Position numbers and translations under genes: made by a program
NCBI RefSeq assembly: GCF_034670185.1
Contig: NZ_JAXMNY010000001.1
Coordinates: 1,955,224-2,019,223 of the forward strand
Direction of reading: 5' to 3'
From: Nisaea sp.
GTDB lineage: Bacteria; Pseudomonadota; Alphaproteobacteria; Thalassobaculales; Thalassobaculaceae
DNA length: 64,000 nucleotides
The notes under the pieces: generated by a model
Databases searched by the model: none
What the model saw: only the letters and a program-made list of their open reading frames with translations
What the model was told of the DNA's origin: nothing
Part shown: one piece after another, positions 42,999 through 51,835 of the stretch
Layout of the letters: each line of letters starts with the position of its first letter
How positions within the stretch are numbered: position 1 is the stretch's first letter

Positions 42999-43760
42999 AT
43001 GCAACCCCATATCGAAACAGCACGTTCATTCTACCGTGAAATGATGACCCTTATTGTCCGGTCTGGTTATCGCATCTCGATCGAAAGCGACATGAGTGAA
43101 TGGAAGCGCATAATGCTGGGAGCGCCCGCAACGACGGCCGTTTCGAGCATGTTCGACCCTGACAAGGCCGACTACCTGCCAAGCGACGCCTTCTGGTTGC
43201 GCGTATCAAACAAGAACGCGGAGACTGTCGCGATCATCTGTGACCGGGTCATCGAGACTGGAGATTTTGTCGGCTTCGTGAAGGAAACCGGAATGTTCGC
43301 GGATCCGTGCACGAGACACCCGATCGGGATGGATTTATCCGGCAAAATCGGGCATGCGGGGGGGCTATGGGTCCATCCGAAAGCACGCAAGACCGGACTT
43401 TCTCAATCTCTGCCCCGCCTCGTTCGTGCACTTTCCGTAATTCACTGGGGCGTTGACCGACATTGCGGCATCATTCTGTCTGGCCTTCATGACAAAGGCT
43501 TCGGTGCGGGTGTGTATGGCTTCGAGCGCGAATGGCTTGGCCTATCAGGTGATTTTCGTCTCACCGGAAAGGCCGACCGGATCTATTTTATCGACATCAA
43601 TGCCGAGGAAATCGCCCGGCAACAGGCCCTGGAACTCGACTGTTTTATGAACAACGGCGCAAAGGACCTGATCGATTTCTCGGCCATTTGTGGACAGCGG
43701 CATGATCAATCGGCGGTACGCGTACCATTTGCCGACGGAGCGCGTATGAACCTCGGATAG
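42999..43760 (+). CDS. Hypothetical protein, GNAT-like fold
   Basis: A 253-residue soluble protein. The middle carries the layout of a GNAT acyltransferase: strand FWLRVSNKNAETVAIICDRV, then GGLWVHPKARKTGLSQSLPRLV, the likely acyl-CoA loop, then HCGIILSGLHDKGFGAGVYG. I do not recognise a specific subfamily or substrate. The ATG at 42999 has AAGGAG about eight bases upstream. The last ~70 codons overlap the convergent PAS-like gene by 216 bases, which is unusual because both frames look genuine. It follows tRNA-Arg in a stretch of accessory genes. Confidence 0.55.
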   Translation: MQPHIETARSFYREMMTLIVRSGYRISIESDMSEWKRIMLGAPATTAVSSMFDPDKADYLPSDAFWLRVSNKNAETVAIICDRVIETGDFVGFVKETGMFADPCTRHPIGMDLSGKIGHAGGLWVHPKARKTGLSQSLPRLVRALSVIHWGVDRHCGIILSGLHDKGFGAGVYGFEREWLGLSGDFRLTGKADRIYFIDINAEEIARQQALELDCFMNNGAKDLIDFSAICGQRHDQSAVRVPFADGARMNLG

Positions 43761-44144
43761 AGAAATACGGCTTCGGAAGGCTGCATCGGCATAGAGACTG
43801 GCAAGACTGGACCAGAGCTTTGGGCCAAAGAGCGGTACAGTTTCTCCGAAATATCTCGGCTGAAATCCGCCCGTTACAGTCGTACCGAAGCCGAATCTCT
43901 CGAATTCGAAAGTGGCTGGCTCGTCAGAAACATTCAGAATATGAATATAAGGCAGTACATCCGGTGCGCGGCGTGCGATTTCATTGAATGAGATCCCGGA
44001 AATGCTGGGTGCTTTGCGATTTCCAGCGCGCGAAGTCAGAGTAAAAATTTCCGCGAGTTGATTGTCAGCTCCAAGGCGAAAATCCAGCTTGTCGTACGTG
44101 ACAATCGCTGCCGGATCTTCTCCTTTGATGACATCAAGGCGCAT
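43545..44144 (-). CDS. PAS_5-like domain protein
   Basis: A ~199-residue protein with the pattern of alphaproteobacterial PAS_5 sensors. An N-terminal strand region (AAIVTYDKLDFRLGADNQLAEIF) is followed by ISFNEIARRAPDVLPYIH and the signature GKWYAYRRLIMPLSTNGREIDQVL. Such proteins are usually small soluble sensors and the ligand is unknown. I chose the ATG at 44144 rather than an upstream GTG at 44219 that overlaps the preceding gene. It lies 11 bases after that gene on the same strand. Its 3' part runs 216 bases into the convergent GNAT-like gene. Confidence 0.6.
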   Translation of the reverse strand: MRLDVIKGEDPAAIVTYDKLDFRLGADNQLAEIFTLTSRAGNRKAPSISGISFNEIARRAPDVLPYIHILNVSDEPATFEFERFGFGTTVTGGFQPRYFGETVPLFGPKLWSSLASLYADAAFRSRISLSEVHTRSVGKWYAYRRLIMPLSTNGREIDQVLCAVVHKTVEFQGLLPGDFLGIDVDKIDPVGLSGETKIT

Positions 44145-44155
44145 GCCGTCCAAGA

Positions 44156-44572
44156 TCACACCACCACCACCAGACAAACTCCCGCATTCTGGAAAAGTGG
44201 CAGGATCGTTACATCGCACAGGGAGCCAGCACTGACCGTGTATCTGCGTGCGCCGTCTTCCGAGTTCCTGATCTCGTTTTCAATAATTCTCGTAATCGTC
44301 TCGGCAACCTCGGCGCTGACATAGTGCCCACTTTCGATCACCTCAATCCGACTGTCCACGAGCTGAAAGAGCACATGACAGGGACCGGAGAGCGACGGTT
44401 GAGAAGCGATTGCCGTCAGAACGGCTTCACGATCATCTGTTCGAGCAAGCTCATAATAGAGACGAAGCGCGACCATGGCCGTCTCCGGGATATCATCCAC
44501 GAAATCAGTTTCCCGCCAGCTATGCAGCGGTAAAAGATCTTCGTTGGACTGCAACGCCATCCCCCTAAGCAT
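44156..44572 (-). CDS. Hypothetical protein upstream of the PAS_5-like gene
   Basis: A 138-residue soluble protein I do not recognise. It has a helical segment (ETAMVALRLYYELARTDDREAVLTAI) and alternating strands ending CDVTILPLFQNAGVCLVVVV, which could be a degenerate PAS or GAF-like sensor core. Start choice is uncertain: ATG at 44572 or ATG at 44560. The latter sits directly against AGGGGG, too close for a ribosome site. It is followed 11 bases later by the PAS_5-like gene and probably shares its message. A frame change between the two may once have joined them. Confidence 0.45.
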   Translation of the reverse strand: MLRGMALQSNEDLLPLHSWRETDFVDDIPETAMVALRLYYELARTDDREAVLTAIASQPSLSGPCHVLFQLVDSRIEVIESGHYVSAEVAETITRIIENEIRNSEDGARRYTVSAGSLCDVTILPLFQNAGVCLVVVV

Positions 44573-44663
44573 CTTAGAATCAGATTATTAGCCAAGAACC
44601 TGCGTACCTTATGGCGACTTTTCGAAATAAGTCCAGACTGAAAGCAAGTATTTAATTCGTATT

Positions 44664-44771
44664 TCAGGACACAAGAAACCAATGCAGCAGGCGCCCCGCC
44701 ACAGCAAGAACGGTCACACCTATGCACCAGAGCAGGACGGTCCAGCCCAGTTTGCGAACGATTTGCGGCAC
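44664..44771 (-). CDS. Small one-helix membrane peptide, DUF2474-like
   Basis: A 35-residue frame starts at GTG 44771, with AAGGGG about eight bases upstream, and reads VPQIVRKLGWTVLLWCIGVT then VLAVAGRLLHWFLVS and stop. It has a basic N-terminus, a Gly-Trp entry to a single membrane helix, and Arg near the exit. This resembles DUF2474 peptides, which usually lie directly after cytochrome bd oxidase genes (cydAB). No cydAB is in the window. The stretch is otherwise gene-free, so this may be an orphan or a wrongly read intergenic frame. Confidence 0.45.
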   Translation of the reverse strand: MPQIVRKLGWTVLLWCIGVTVLAVAGRLLHWFLVS

Positions 44772-45124
44772 CAGAGATACCCCTTTAATTCCAGATTTTT
44801 CGTGAGACTCTCGATGAAAATGAGCTGACTAACCAAGGATTAAAGGCAAAAATAAGGCAGCTCTGACGAGCAAGAATTAGAGACCTCCCCTTGAATATCG
44901 CCGACCGCCTGATCGTGATCGACGGCAGCATCCATGCGGGAACAGACATCGATCCTAAATCCGGTGAGAAAGGGCGGAAAATAGCGCCAGGGCAGACCGG
45001 ACCGCCGATAGGCGGCGCGCGCCCCGTCAACTCATGGCAATTCAGTCGTGACCGACGGTGGCGGTTTCCATGCGACGTTTCGGCACACTCCGAAAGCTTC
45101 GAAAGGTCAGATATCCGCGCTCCT
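44772..45124. other. Intergenic region without a recognisable gene
   Basis: These 353 bases lie between the DUF2474-like peptide start and the end of the 3-hydroxyacid dehydrogenase gene. Composition is mixed, with an AT-richer part near 44790-44880. The open frames crossing it have no family signature or plausible ribosome site. I see no repeat or structured RNA. The promoter for the small peptide should lie in the first part. Confidence 0.4.
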
Positions 45125-46015
45125 TTAAAGGCCGTTCAGCCTGCCCATGACATCCATCAGCTTGGGCACATGGGTCTTGCCCTCGCCCTGGGCATTGGCC
45201 AGCGCGTAGATCTGCTGAACGGTCGCGCCGATCAGTGCCGTCGAGCCTGCATCCGCCGCGACCCGGTTGTAATAGGAGACATCTTTCAGAGCGTTCTCGA
45301 TTGCGAACTGAAGCCCGCTCGCATCCTGCTTCAACGGCCAGTCCATGACCTTCTGGAAAAGCCCGTTATTGAGTGCGCCAGCAGAGATCACCTCGTGCAA
45401 TCCTGCGATGCTGACATCGGCCTTCCGCGCCGTGGTGACGGCTTCCGCGAAGAGTGCGACCATGCTCATGGACATGAAATTGTTGATCAGTTTCAGGCTG
45501 TGCGCCGCCCCAAGCGGGCCGACATGGAAGATGTTCTTTGCAAAGCTCTCGATGGCCGGACGCGCCGTCTCAAGATCTTTCTCCGGACCGCCGACCAGCA
45601 CGTTCAGGGTGCCGCTCTCCGCTTCCTTGGGAGTCATCGTCAGCGGCGTGTCCAGCATGGCAACGCCCTTCTCCCGGAGCGCCGATCCGATCCGCTTCGT
45701 CTCGCCCGGATCGGCAGTCGTGGAATCGGCGACGATCAGGCCCTCATGAGCCCCGGCCAGGATTCCGTCAGCGCCAAGGACAACGCGCCCCACAATTTCG
45801 GAATTCGGCAGACAGAGAAAGACCAGGTCCGAGGCTTCGGCGACCCCGCGCGCCGTGGAAATTTCCCGGGCCCCAAGAGAGACCAGATGCTCGATTGGCT
45901 CGCGATTCCTGTTACCCATGACCGTCAGGGGGAAGCCCTTCTCGACCAGATTTTTGGCCATGCCATGGCCCATCAGCCCGGCCCCTATGAACCCCACCCG
46001 CATTTGCACGGTCAT
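45125..46015 (-). CDS. 3-hydroxyisobutyrate dehydrogenase-family NAD(P)-dependent oxidoreductase
   Basis: A 296-residue beta-hydroxyacid dehydrogenase. The Rossmann motif GFIGAGLMGHGMAKNL opens the protein. The substrate-binding DTPLTMTPKEAESGTL and the catalytic lysine in HSLKLINNFMSMSM follow. Family members oxidise 3-hydroxyisobutyrate, tartronate semialdehyde, or related short hydroxyacids. The second glycine of the usual GG in the substrate motif (D-x-P-V-S-G-G) is altered here (TPLTMTPKEA), so the substrate may differ. It stands alone before a strong terminator. The TRAP importer reads in the same direction upstream, which makes a transport-catabolism link possible. Confidence 0.88.
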   Translation of the reverse strand: MTVQMRVGFIGAGLMGHGMAKNLVEKGFPLTVMGNRNREPIEHLVSLGAREISTARGVAEASDLVFLCLPNSEIVGRVVLGADGILAGAHEGLIVADSTTADPGETKRIGSALREKGVAMLDTPLTMTPKEAESGTLNVLVGGPEKDLETARPAIESFAKNIFHVGPLGAAHSLKLINNFMSMSMVALFAEAVTTARKADVSIAGLHEVISAGALNNGLFQKVMDWPLKQDASGLQFAIENALKDVSYYNRVAADAGSTALIGATVQQIYALANAQGEGKTHVPKLMDVMGRLNGL

Positions 46016-46094
46016 CGCATCCTCCCCGAATGATTGACCATGAGCTTACCCGCATCGCGGCAGGGCTATCTACGGTCTACGCTTGCCCGGATAT

Positions 46095-46136
46095 GAAGAA
46101 GGCCCCGGCGCGGTGTGCGTCGGGGCCTTCTTCTTT
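46095..46136. terminator. Strong bidirectional terminator
   Basis: GAAGAAGGCCCCG pairs perfectly over 13 bp with CGGGGCCTTCTTC around a 13-base loop, with A-rich and T-rich flanks on the two sides. On the minus strand it ends the TRAP operon before the dehydrogenase gene. Confidence 0.85.
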
Positions 46137-46157
46137 CGGTATCGCAGAGGAACTCGC

Positions 46158-48257
46158 TCAGGTTTCCGCTTCCAGAAGTGCAGCGGCCTTGTTCCGCCGC
46201 ATCGCGAATATCTGCTGCAACAGAACCGGCGCCGCAAAGGCGGCCGCGTAAAGATCGCTGCTCACTCCCGGGGCCACCAACAGAATTCCCGCCAGGGCCA
46301 TGGCCGCGCGGGCGATCCCCGGCATCGGGGCCAGGAAGTAAGCCGCGACGGACGTTGCCAACATGAAGACACCGACCCCGCAGGTGATCGACGTCACCAG
46401 GAAAGCCTCCCAGGTGAAGTACGAGTCGATCACGATCAGCATTGCCGGCGAATAGACGAACACCATCGGAACCAGCAACTTGGCGATACCCAGGGTGAAG
46501 GCCGAGACACCGGTCTTGAACGGGTTGGCGCCCGCGATCCCGGCCGCCGCATAGGCCGAGGCGCAGACCGGCGGGGTAATCTCGGAAATCACGCCGTAAT
46601 AGAGCACGAACAGATGCGCTGCGAGTGGGGGCACACCGAGATTGCCAAGTGCCGGTTGAGCAACTGTGGCAAGCATGATGTAGAGCGCTGTGGTTGGCAG
46701 GCCCGCCCCCATCAGGATGCAGGTGATGGCGATCAGAATGAGCGAAATCAGCAGCGTTACGCCGTCCGTGGTGAACGAGGCCAGCGGGAACCAGTCGATC
46801 AAGGGCAGAACGCCCTCGGCAATTTCACGGGCACTGTTCGCGACCATGAAACCGAGCCGGAACCCGAGTCCGGTTGAATTCACCACACCGACAATAATGC
46901 CGATGGCGGCACAGACCGCACCGACGGCGAGCGCGTATTTCACGCCCAGCACCGCCGCGTCGAAAATGTCCCGGAAACCGATGCGGTGCATCGGGTTGAG
47001 CAGGCCGACGGTAAGGGCCGTGGTAATTCCCCAGAAGGCGGCCATGTTCGGCGAATACCCGCTGAACAGCACATAGATCAGAACCGCGAGCGGCAGAACA
47101 GTCGGCCAACCGCGGCGCAGGACTCTGAAGAGGTTCGGAATTTCTTCGGCCGGCATGCCCTTGAGGCCGAGCCGCTTGGCCTGGAAATGTACGATCGAGA
47201 GCACGCCGATGTAATGCATCAGCGCCGGCACGATCGCCGCGACGACGATCGTCGTGTACGGAACCTCGAGAAACTCGGCCATGACGAAGGCCGCGGCCCC
47301 CATGATCGGCGGCGTTATCTGGCCGCCGGCACTGGACGCCGCCTCGACACCGCCCGCCAGATGCCCCGGATAGCCCATCCGCTTCATGTTCGGAATGGTC
47401 AGCGAACCTGTCGAGACCGTGTTCGCGATTGAGGAGCCGGAAATGGTGCCGAAGAAAGCCGAGGACACGACGCTCACCTTGGCGAGACCGCCCGTGTAGC
47501 GCCCCGCCATCACAGCAGCGATATCGACGAAGAACTGACCGAGGCCCATGCGCTGGGCGAGCACGCCGAACAGCACGAAATGGAAGACGACGGTCGAGAC
47601 GATCCAAAGGGTCACGCCGAAGATGCCTTCGGCCGGGAAATACATGTTGTTGATGTACTGGGCCCAGGAAATGCCGGGATGCATCAGGATCTGCAACGGC
47701 ATGTAGGGACCGAAGATGGCATAGCAGGTAAAGATACCGATGATGATCGGAACGACCATGCCCAAAGTCCGGCGCACGGCCTCAAGCAGGACGACGATCA
47801 GCGCCGTGCCGAAGACAATGTCGATATCCGCCGGATCGCCCTGGCGCATGACCTGTTCAACAAGATGCAGCTGGATGCCGAAGAACTCGACATCGACGCC
47901 ATACCAGGTCACCCCGATATAGAGCGAGCAGGCGATGCCGACGGCGATGAAAAGCCAGTCCCAGAGCGGCACCGTGCCCGGCCGCCACCAGGCAGGCGCC
48001 TGAATTGTCATCAGGCGGTCGGATTTAATGATCGGGTAGCAAATGAAAACCAGCAGGATGACCCCGGACATGTGGAAACCCATGTGCCAGTAGTCGATTG
48101 GCGTGCCAAAGCCCGCCGTGACGTAGTGATATCCCGCGAAGAAAATCGAAAAAAGGTAAATGAACCACTCCATGAGTGGCGTTTGCGTCCGTGTCTGCAG
48201 ACCGGAATCATATTTACGTTCAAGCTCTTCGGCGGTTTTGACGTCGAATTCGGCCAT
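46158..48257 (-). CDS. TRAP transporter fused permease (DctQM-type, TAXI system)
   Basis: A 699-residue inner-membrane protein with about 17 hydrophobic segments. It fuses the small DctQ-type and large DctM-type TRAP permeases, as usual for TAXI systems. The large-subunit signatures are SGSSIANTVSTGSLTIPNMKRMGY and GGVEAASSAGGQITPPIMGAAAFVMAEF near the middle, and GAGLPTTALYIMLATVAQP in the second half. It imports an organic acid by sodium or proton symport with the periplasmic binding protein encoded just upstream. An intercistronic terminator separates the two genes. It is transcribed leftwards and ends at a strong terminator. Confidence 0.95.
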   Translation of the reverse strand: MAEFDVKTAEELERKYDSGLQTRTQTPLMEWFIYLFSIFFAGYHYVTAGFGTPIDYWHMGFHMSGVILLVFICYPIIKSDRLMTIQAPAWWRPGTVPLWDWLFIAVGIACSLYIGVTWYGVDVEFFGIQLHLVEQVMRQGDPADIDIVFGTALIVVLLEAVRRTLGMVVPIIIGIFTCYAIFGPYMPLQILMHPGISWAQYINNMYFPAEGIFGVTLWIVSTVVFHFVLFGVLAQRMGLGQFFVDIAAVMAGRYTGGLAKVSVVSSAFFGTISGSSIANTVSTGSLTIPNMKRMGYPGHLAGGVEAASSAGGQITPPIMGAAAFVMAEFLEVPYTTIVVAAIVPALMHYIGVLSIVHFQAKRLGLKGMPAEEIPNLFRVLRRGWPTVLPLAVLIYVLFSGYSPNMAAFWGITTALTVGLLNPMHRIGFRDIFDAAVLGVKYALAVGAVCAAIGIIVGVVNSTGLGFRLGFMVANSAREIAEGVLPLIDWFPLASFTTDGVTLLISLILIAITCILMGAGLPTTALYIMLATVAQPALGNLGVPPLAAHLFVLYYGVISEITPPVCASAYAAAGIAGANPFKTGVSAFTLGIAKLLVPMVFVYSPAMLIVIDSYFTWEAFLVTSITCGVGVFMLATSVAAYFLAPMPGIARAAMALAGILLVAPGVSSDLYAAAFAAPVLLQQIFAMRRNKAAALLEAET

Positions 48258-48291
48258 GCTCTGCCCGGACTTTCAGTGGTTCTGATAAATG

Positions 48292-48334
48292 GAAAAAAGA
48301 AAAACGGAGACAGGGCAATCCGCGCCTGTCTCCG
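48292..48334 (-). terminator. Intercistronic terminator between TAXI binding protein and permease
   Basis: On the minus strand CGGAGACAGG pairs with CCTGTCTCCG around a ten-base loop and is followed by TTTTCTTTTTT. It lies between the binding-protein stop and the permease start. Partial read-through would give more binding protein than permease. Confidence 0.8.
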
Positions 48335-48344
48335 CTAACGGTCC

Positions 48345-49349
48345 TTATTTGATAAGGCCGACTTCCTTGTAGAACTTCTCTGCGCCCGGATGGACCGGGA
48401 TCAGGACGCCCTTGAGGGCGGTTTCAAGCACGATCTGTTTGCCCTTGGCATGGCCCTTGTCGAGCAGCTTGCGGGTGTTCTTGTTCCACAGAGCCTTGGT
48501 GATCTCGTACACCAGCTCTTCAGGCTGATTAACGCCGGTGATCAGCTGGCCGCTGACGGCAACGGTCGGCACATCGTAGGTGATGTTCTGGTAGGTACCG
48601 GCCGGGATCAGGGACTCGACATAATAAGGGATGATCGAGTTGATCTCTTTGCGCTCTTCCTCTGAGAAGGTGTAGAGCTCGAAGCCTTTGGTCGAGCCAA
48701 GCTGGATCAGCGCCGCAAACGGGGTGCCGCCTGCATAGAAGAAGGCATCGATCTGACCGTCGGCCAGACGCTGGGTGCTCTGGCCCAGGTTCAGTTCAAG
48801 CTCGTCAGCCTTGATATCGTAGTGCTTGAGGATCATCCGCACGGAAACCTGGGTTCCCGAACCGGCGGCCGCGACACCGACCTTCTTTCCGGCCAGATCC
48901 TTAAGGCTGCCCAGCTTTGTGCCTTTCGGCAGCACGAGGTGCATGTCTTCCGGATAGAGATTGGCGATCATCCGGATATTGCTTTTTTTGGCCCCGACAA
49001 ACTTGCCTTCGCCGTTAAAGCCCTGGGTCACGCTCTGAGCGCCGGCAAGACCGGCATCAAGCTGGCCTGCATCGATGGCGTTCACATTGGCAACGGACGC
49101 ATTGGTAGAAACCGCAATGGCGACCAGGCCCGGGACGCCGCAGCTTCCGCCCTTGTCGCAGGCGCGCGAGCCTGGCGGGTTGGAAATCGCGTTCGCGATC
49201 AGGCCACCGATCGGATAGTAGGTGCCGCCGGCGCCACCGGTACCGATCCGCCAGAACTTCATGTCTTGGGCGTAGGACGGAGCGATAATGCCCGCAATCC
49301 CTACGATGGCGATAAAGGCGGCAACAAACGCCCTAATTCGAAACTTCAT
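48345..49349 (-). CDS. TAXI-family TRAP transporter substrate-binding protein
   Basis: A 334-residue periplasmic protein. A Sec signal peptide (MKFRIRAFVAAFIAIVGIAG, cleavage after SYA) precedes the TAXI core WRIGTGGAGGTYYPIGGLIA. Further family segments are GKKVGVAAAGSGTQVS and the terminal PVHPGAEKFYKEVG. It delivers a small carboxylate to the fused permease encoded next. Glutamate and 2-oxoglutarate are known ligands of some relatives but the ligand here is unknown. A cysteine pair (RACDKGGSC) may form a disulfide. The upstream ~150 bases are AT-richer and should hold the promoter. Confidence 0.95.
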   Translation of the reverse strand: MKFRIRAFVAAFIAIVGIAGIIAPSYAQDMKFWRIGTGGAGGTYYPIGGLIANAISNPPGSRACDKGGSCGVPGLVAIAVSTNASVANVNAIDAGQLDAGLAGAQSVTQGFNGEGKFVGAKKSNIRMIANLYPEDMHLVLPKGTKLGSLKDLAGKKVGVAAAGSGTQVSVRMILKHYDIKADELELNLGQSTQRLADGQIDAFFYAGGTPFAALIQLGSTKGFELYTFSEEERKEINSIIPYYVESLIPAGTYQNITYDVPTVAVSGQLITGVNQPEELVYEITKALWNKNTRKLLDKGHAKGKQIVLETALKGVLIPVHPGAEKFYKEVGLIK

Positions 49350-49550
49350 TATTCATTCTCCACTTCGCGCAAGACAGAGCACCCCCCTGGTGCAAAACGT
49401 CGCGAAGCGTGCCTGCTGAGATTTTGCGGCGCAATAAATTCTTAATGAGCTGGAGTGATTTCACTCCATATTCGAGAAAATTAATCCAGCACAACCCGTG
49501 ACAGAAAGCAGAACATAGCTAGCGGAGACACCCTTGCCGGGCCGGATCAT

Positions 49551-49588
49551 GAAATGAAAGAGCCCCGCAGCATGATCTGCTGCGGGGC
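49551..49588 (-). terminator. Rho-independent terminator after katG
   Basis: On the minus strand GCCCCGCAGCA pairs with TGCTGCGGGGC around a five-base loop, followed by TCTTTCATTTC. It lies just beyond the katG stop. Confidence 0.8.
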
Positions 49589-49616
49589 CCGTATCAGTTC
49601 TTAGAGGAACGCAGGA

Positions 49617-51776
49617 TCAGGCGATATCGAACCGGCCTGCATTCATGACCTTGGTCCAGGCGGCGACGAAGTCCGTCACGAACTTCTCCTTGTTGTCGTC
49701 CTGGGCATAGACCTCTGCATAGGCGCGGAGGATCGAGTTGGAGCCGAAGACGAGATCCATCCGGGTCGCCGTCCACTTCACCGCACCGGTCTTCCGATCC
49801 TGGATCTCGTAGGAGCTTTTGCCTGTCGGGACCCACTTGTTGGCCATGTCGCACAGGTTGACGAAGAAGTCGGTGGCGAGAGCGCCTTCCTTGTCGGTGA
49901 ACACGCCATGCTTGGTGCCGCCGTGGTTAGCACCCAACATCCGCATGCCGCCGACGAGGCAGGTCATCTCCGGCGCGGTCAGGCCCATGAGCTGTGCGCG
50001 GTCGAGCATGATCTCTTCCGGGCTCACCACATATTCCTGCTTCTGCCAGTTGCGGAAACCGTCAGCGAGCGGCTCCATGGAGTCGAAGGAGTCAGCATCG
50101 GTCTGCTCCTGGGTCGCGTCGCCGCGGCCCGGGGTGAACGGCACCGCCACCTTGAAGCCGGCGGCCTTGATCGCCTGCTCGACACCAATATTACCGGCAA
50201 GCACGATCACGTCGGCGAGGCTAGCGCCCGCTTCCTTCGCGATCGGCTCGAGCACGGAGAGAACTTTCTCGAGACGCTTCGGCTCGTTGCCTTCCCAATC
50301 TTTCTGCGGTGCCAGGCGGATGCGGGCACCGTCGGTGCCGCCCCGCATGTCGGAACCGCGATAGGTCCGGGCACTGTCCCATGCGGTGGAGACCATCTCG
50401 CCCATGGAGAGGCCGCTGGCGGCAATCTTCGCCTTGACCGCATCCACGTCGTAGCTCTTCGATCCTTCCGGAACCGGATCCATCCAGATCAGCTCTTCAG
50501 ACGGCACGTCCGGGCCGAAGTAACGGGCTTTCGGGCCCATGTCGCGATGGGTCAGCTTGAACCAGGCGCGGGCGAAGCAGTCGGAGAAGTAGTCGAAGTC
50601 ATTGAAGAACTTCTCGGAAATCTTCCGATATTCCGGGTCCATCTTCATCGCCATGTCGGCGTCGGTCATCATCGGCATCTTGCGCACCGACGGATCGGAC
50701 GCGTCGACCGGCATGTCCTCTTCCTTGATGTCGATCGGCTCCCACTGGTTGGCGCCGGCCGGGCTCTTCGTCAGCTTCCACTCGTAGTTCAGCAACAGGT
50801 GCAGATAACCGTTGTCCCACTTGGTCGGGTTGGCGGTCCAGGCACCCTCGATACCGCTGGTGATGGCCATGTTGGCCTTCGCGGTACCGGCAGGGTTGGT
50901 CCAGCCGAAGCCCTGCTCCTCAAGATCGGCTGCTTCCGGTTCCGCGCCGAGGGCACCGGCATCACCGGCGCCGTGCGCCTTGCCGACGGTGTGGCCGCCA
51001 ACGGTGAGCGCGACGGTTTCCTCGTCGTTCATCGCCATGCGGGCGAAGGTCTCACGGACCTGGCCGGCAGTCTTCAGCGGATCAGGCTTGCCGTTGACGC
51101 CTTCCGGGTTCACGTAGATCAGGCCCATCTGCACGGCCGCCAGCGGGTTTTCCATGGTCGCCGGATTTTCGACGCTGCCGTAGCGGGTGTCGCTCGGGGC
51201 CAGCCATTCCTTCTCGGCGCCCCAGTACACGTCCTTTTCTGGATGCCAGATATCCTCTCGACCGAAACCGAAGCCGAAGGTCTTCAAGCCCATGGATTCG
51301 TAGGCAATGGTCCCGGCGAGAATATAGAGATCGCCCCAGCTGACCTTGTTGCCGTACTTCTTCTTGATCGGCCACAACAGGCGGCGCGCCTTGTCCAGGC
51401 TCGCATTGTCCGGCCAGGAGTTCAGCGGTGCGAAACGGATGTTGCCGGTACCGGCGCCGCCGCGGCCGTCGGCCAGACGGTAGGAGCCGGCAGAGTGCCA
51501 CGCGAGACGGATCATAAGGCCGCCATAGTGACCCCAGTCGGCCGGCCACCAGTCCTGGCTCTCCGTCATCAGCGCGTGCATGTCTTTTTTCAGCGCCGCG
51601 ATATCGAGCTTCTTCAGCTCTTCGCGATAATTGAAGTCCTTGCCGAGCGGGTTGGACTTGGTGTCGTGCTGATGGAGGATGTCCAGGTTCAGCGCCTTCG
51701 GCCACCACTCGGTCGGAGACATCTTCGCCTCGGTGTTACCACCATGCATCACCGGGCACTTGTTCATCTCATTCAT
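49617..51776 (-). CDS. katG: Catalase-peroxidase KatG
   Basis: A 719-residue cytosolic haem enzyme that removes hydrogen peroxide by catalase and peroxidase reactions. Distal residues R90, W93 and H94 are in MIRLAWHSAGSYR. The Met-Tyr-Trp adduct is predicted from W93, Y221 (MGLIYVNPEG) and M247. The proximal histidine is H262 in GGHTVGKAHG. The second, non-haem domain is complete. The ATG at 51776 has GGAGGG six bases upstream, which decides the start against a longer frame. A PerR-box-like palindrome lies about 60 bases upstream, overlapping a TATAAT -10 element. It is transcribed alone and ends at a terminator. Confidence 0.97.
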   Translation of the reverse strand: MNEMNKCPVMHGGNTEAKMSPTEWWPKALNLDILHQHDTKSNPLGKDFNYREELKKLDIAALKKDMHALMTESQDWWPADWGHYGGLMIRLAWHSAGSYRLADGRGGAGTGNIRFAPLNSWPDNASLDKARRLLWPIKKKYGNKVSWGDLYILAGTIAYESMGLKTFGFGFGREDIWHPEKDVYWGAEKEWLAPSDTRYGSVENPATMENPLAAVQMGLIYVNPEGVNGKPDPLKTAGQVRETFARMAMNDEETVALTVGGHTVGKAHGAGDAGALGAEPEAADLEEQGFGWTNPAGTAKANMAITSGIEGAWTANPTKWDNGYLHLLLNYEWKLTKSPAGANQWEPIDIKEEDMPVDASDPSVRKMPMMTDADMAMKMDPEYRKISEKFFNDFDYFSDCFARAWFKLTHRDMGPKARYFGPDVPSEELIWMDPVPEGSKSYDVDAVKAKIAASGLSMGEMVSTAWDSARTYRGSDMRGGTDGARIRLAPQKDWEGNEPKRLEKVLSVLEPIAKEAGASLADVIVLAGNIGVEQAIKAAGFKVAVPFTPGRGDATQEQTDADSFDSMEPLADGFRNWQKQEYVVSPEEIMLDRAQLMGLTAPEMTCLVGGMRMLGANHGGTKHGVFTDKEGALATDFFVNLCDMANKWVPTGKSSYEIQDRKTGAVKWTATRMDLVFGSNSILRAYAEVYAQDDNKEKFVTDFVAAWTKVMNAGRFDIA

Positions 51777-51835
51777 CGTAGACCCTCCCATCTGGTCCAA
51801 GGCATTGCTCACAGGGGGGAGCCCGTGAGCGCGAA

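Noticed and set aside
44785..45030. 81-codon minus-strand frame upstream of the DUF2474-like peptide
   Set aside because: No Shine-Dalgarno and no domain; it may simply cover promoter sequence.
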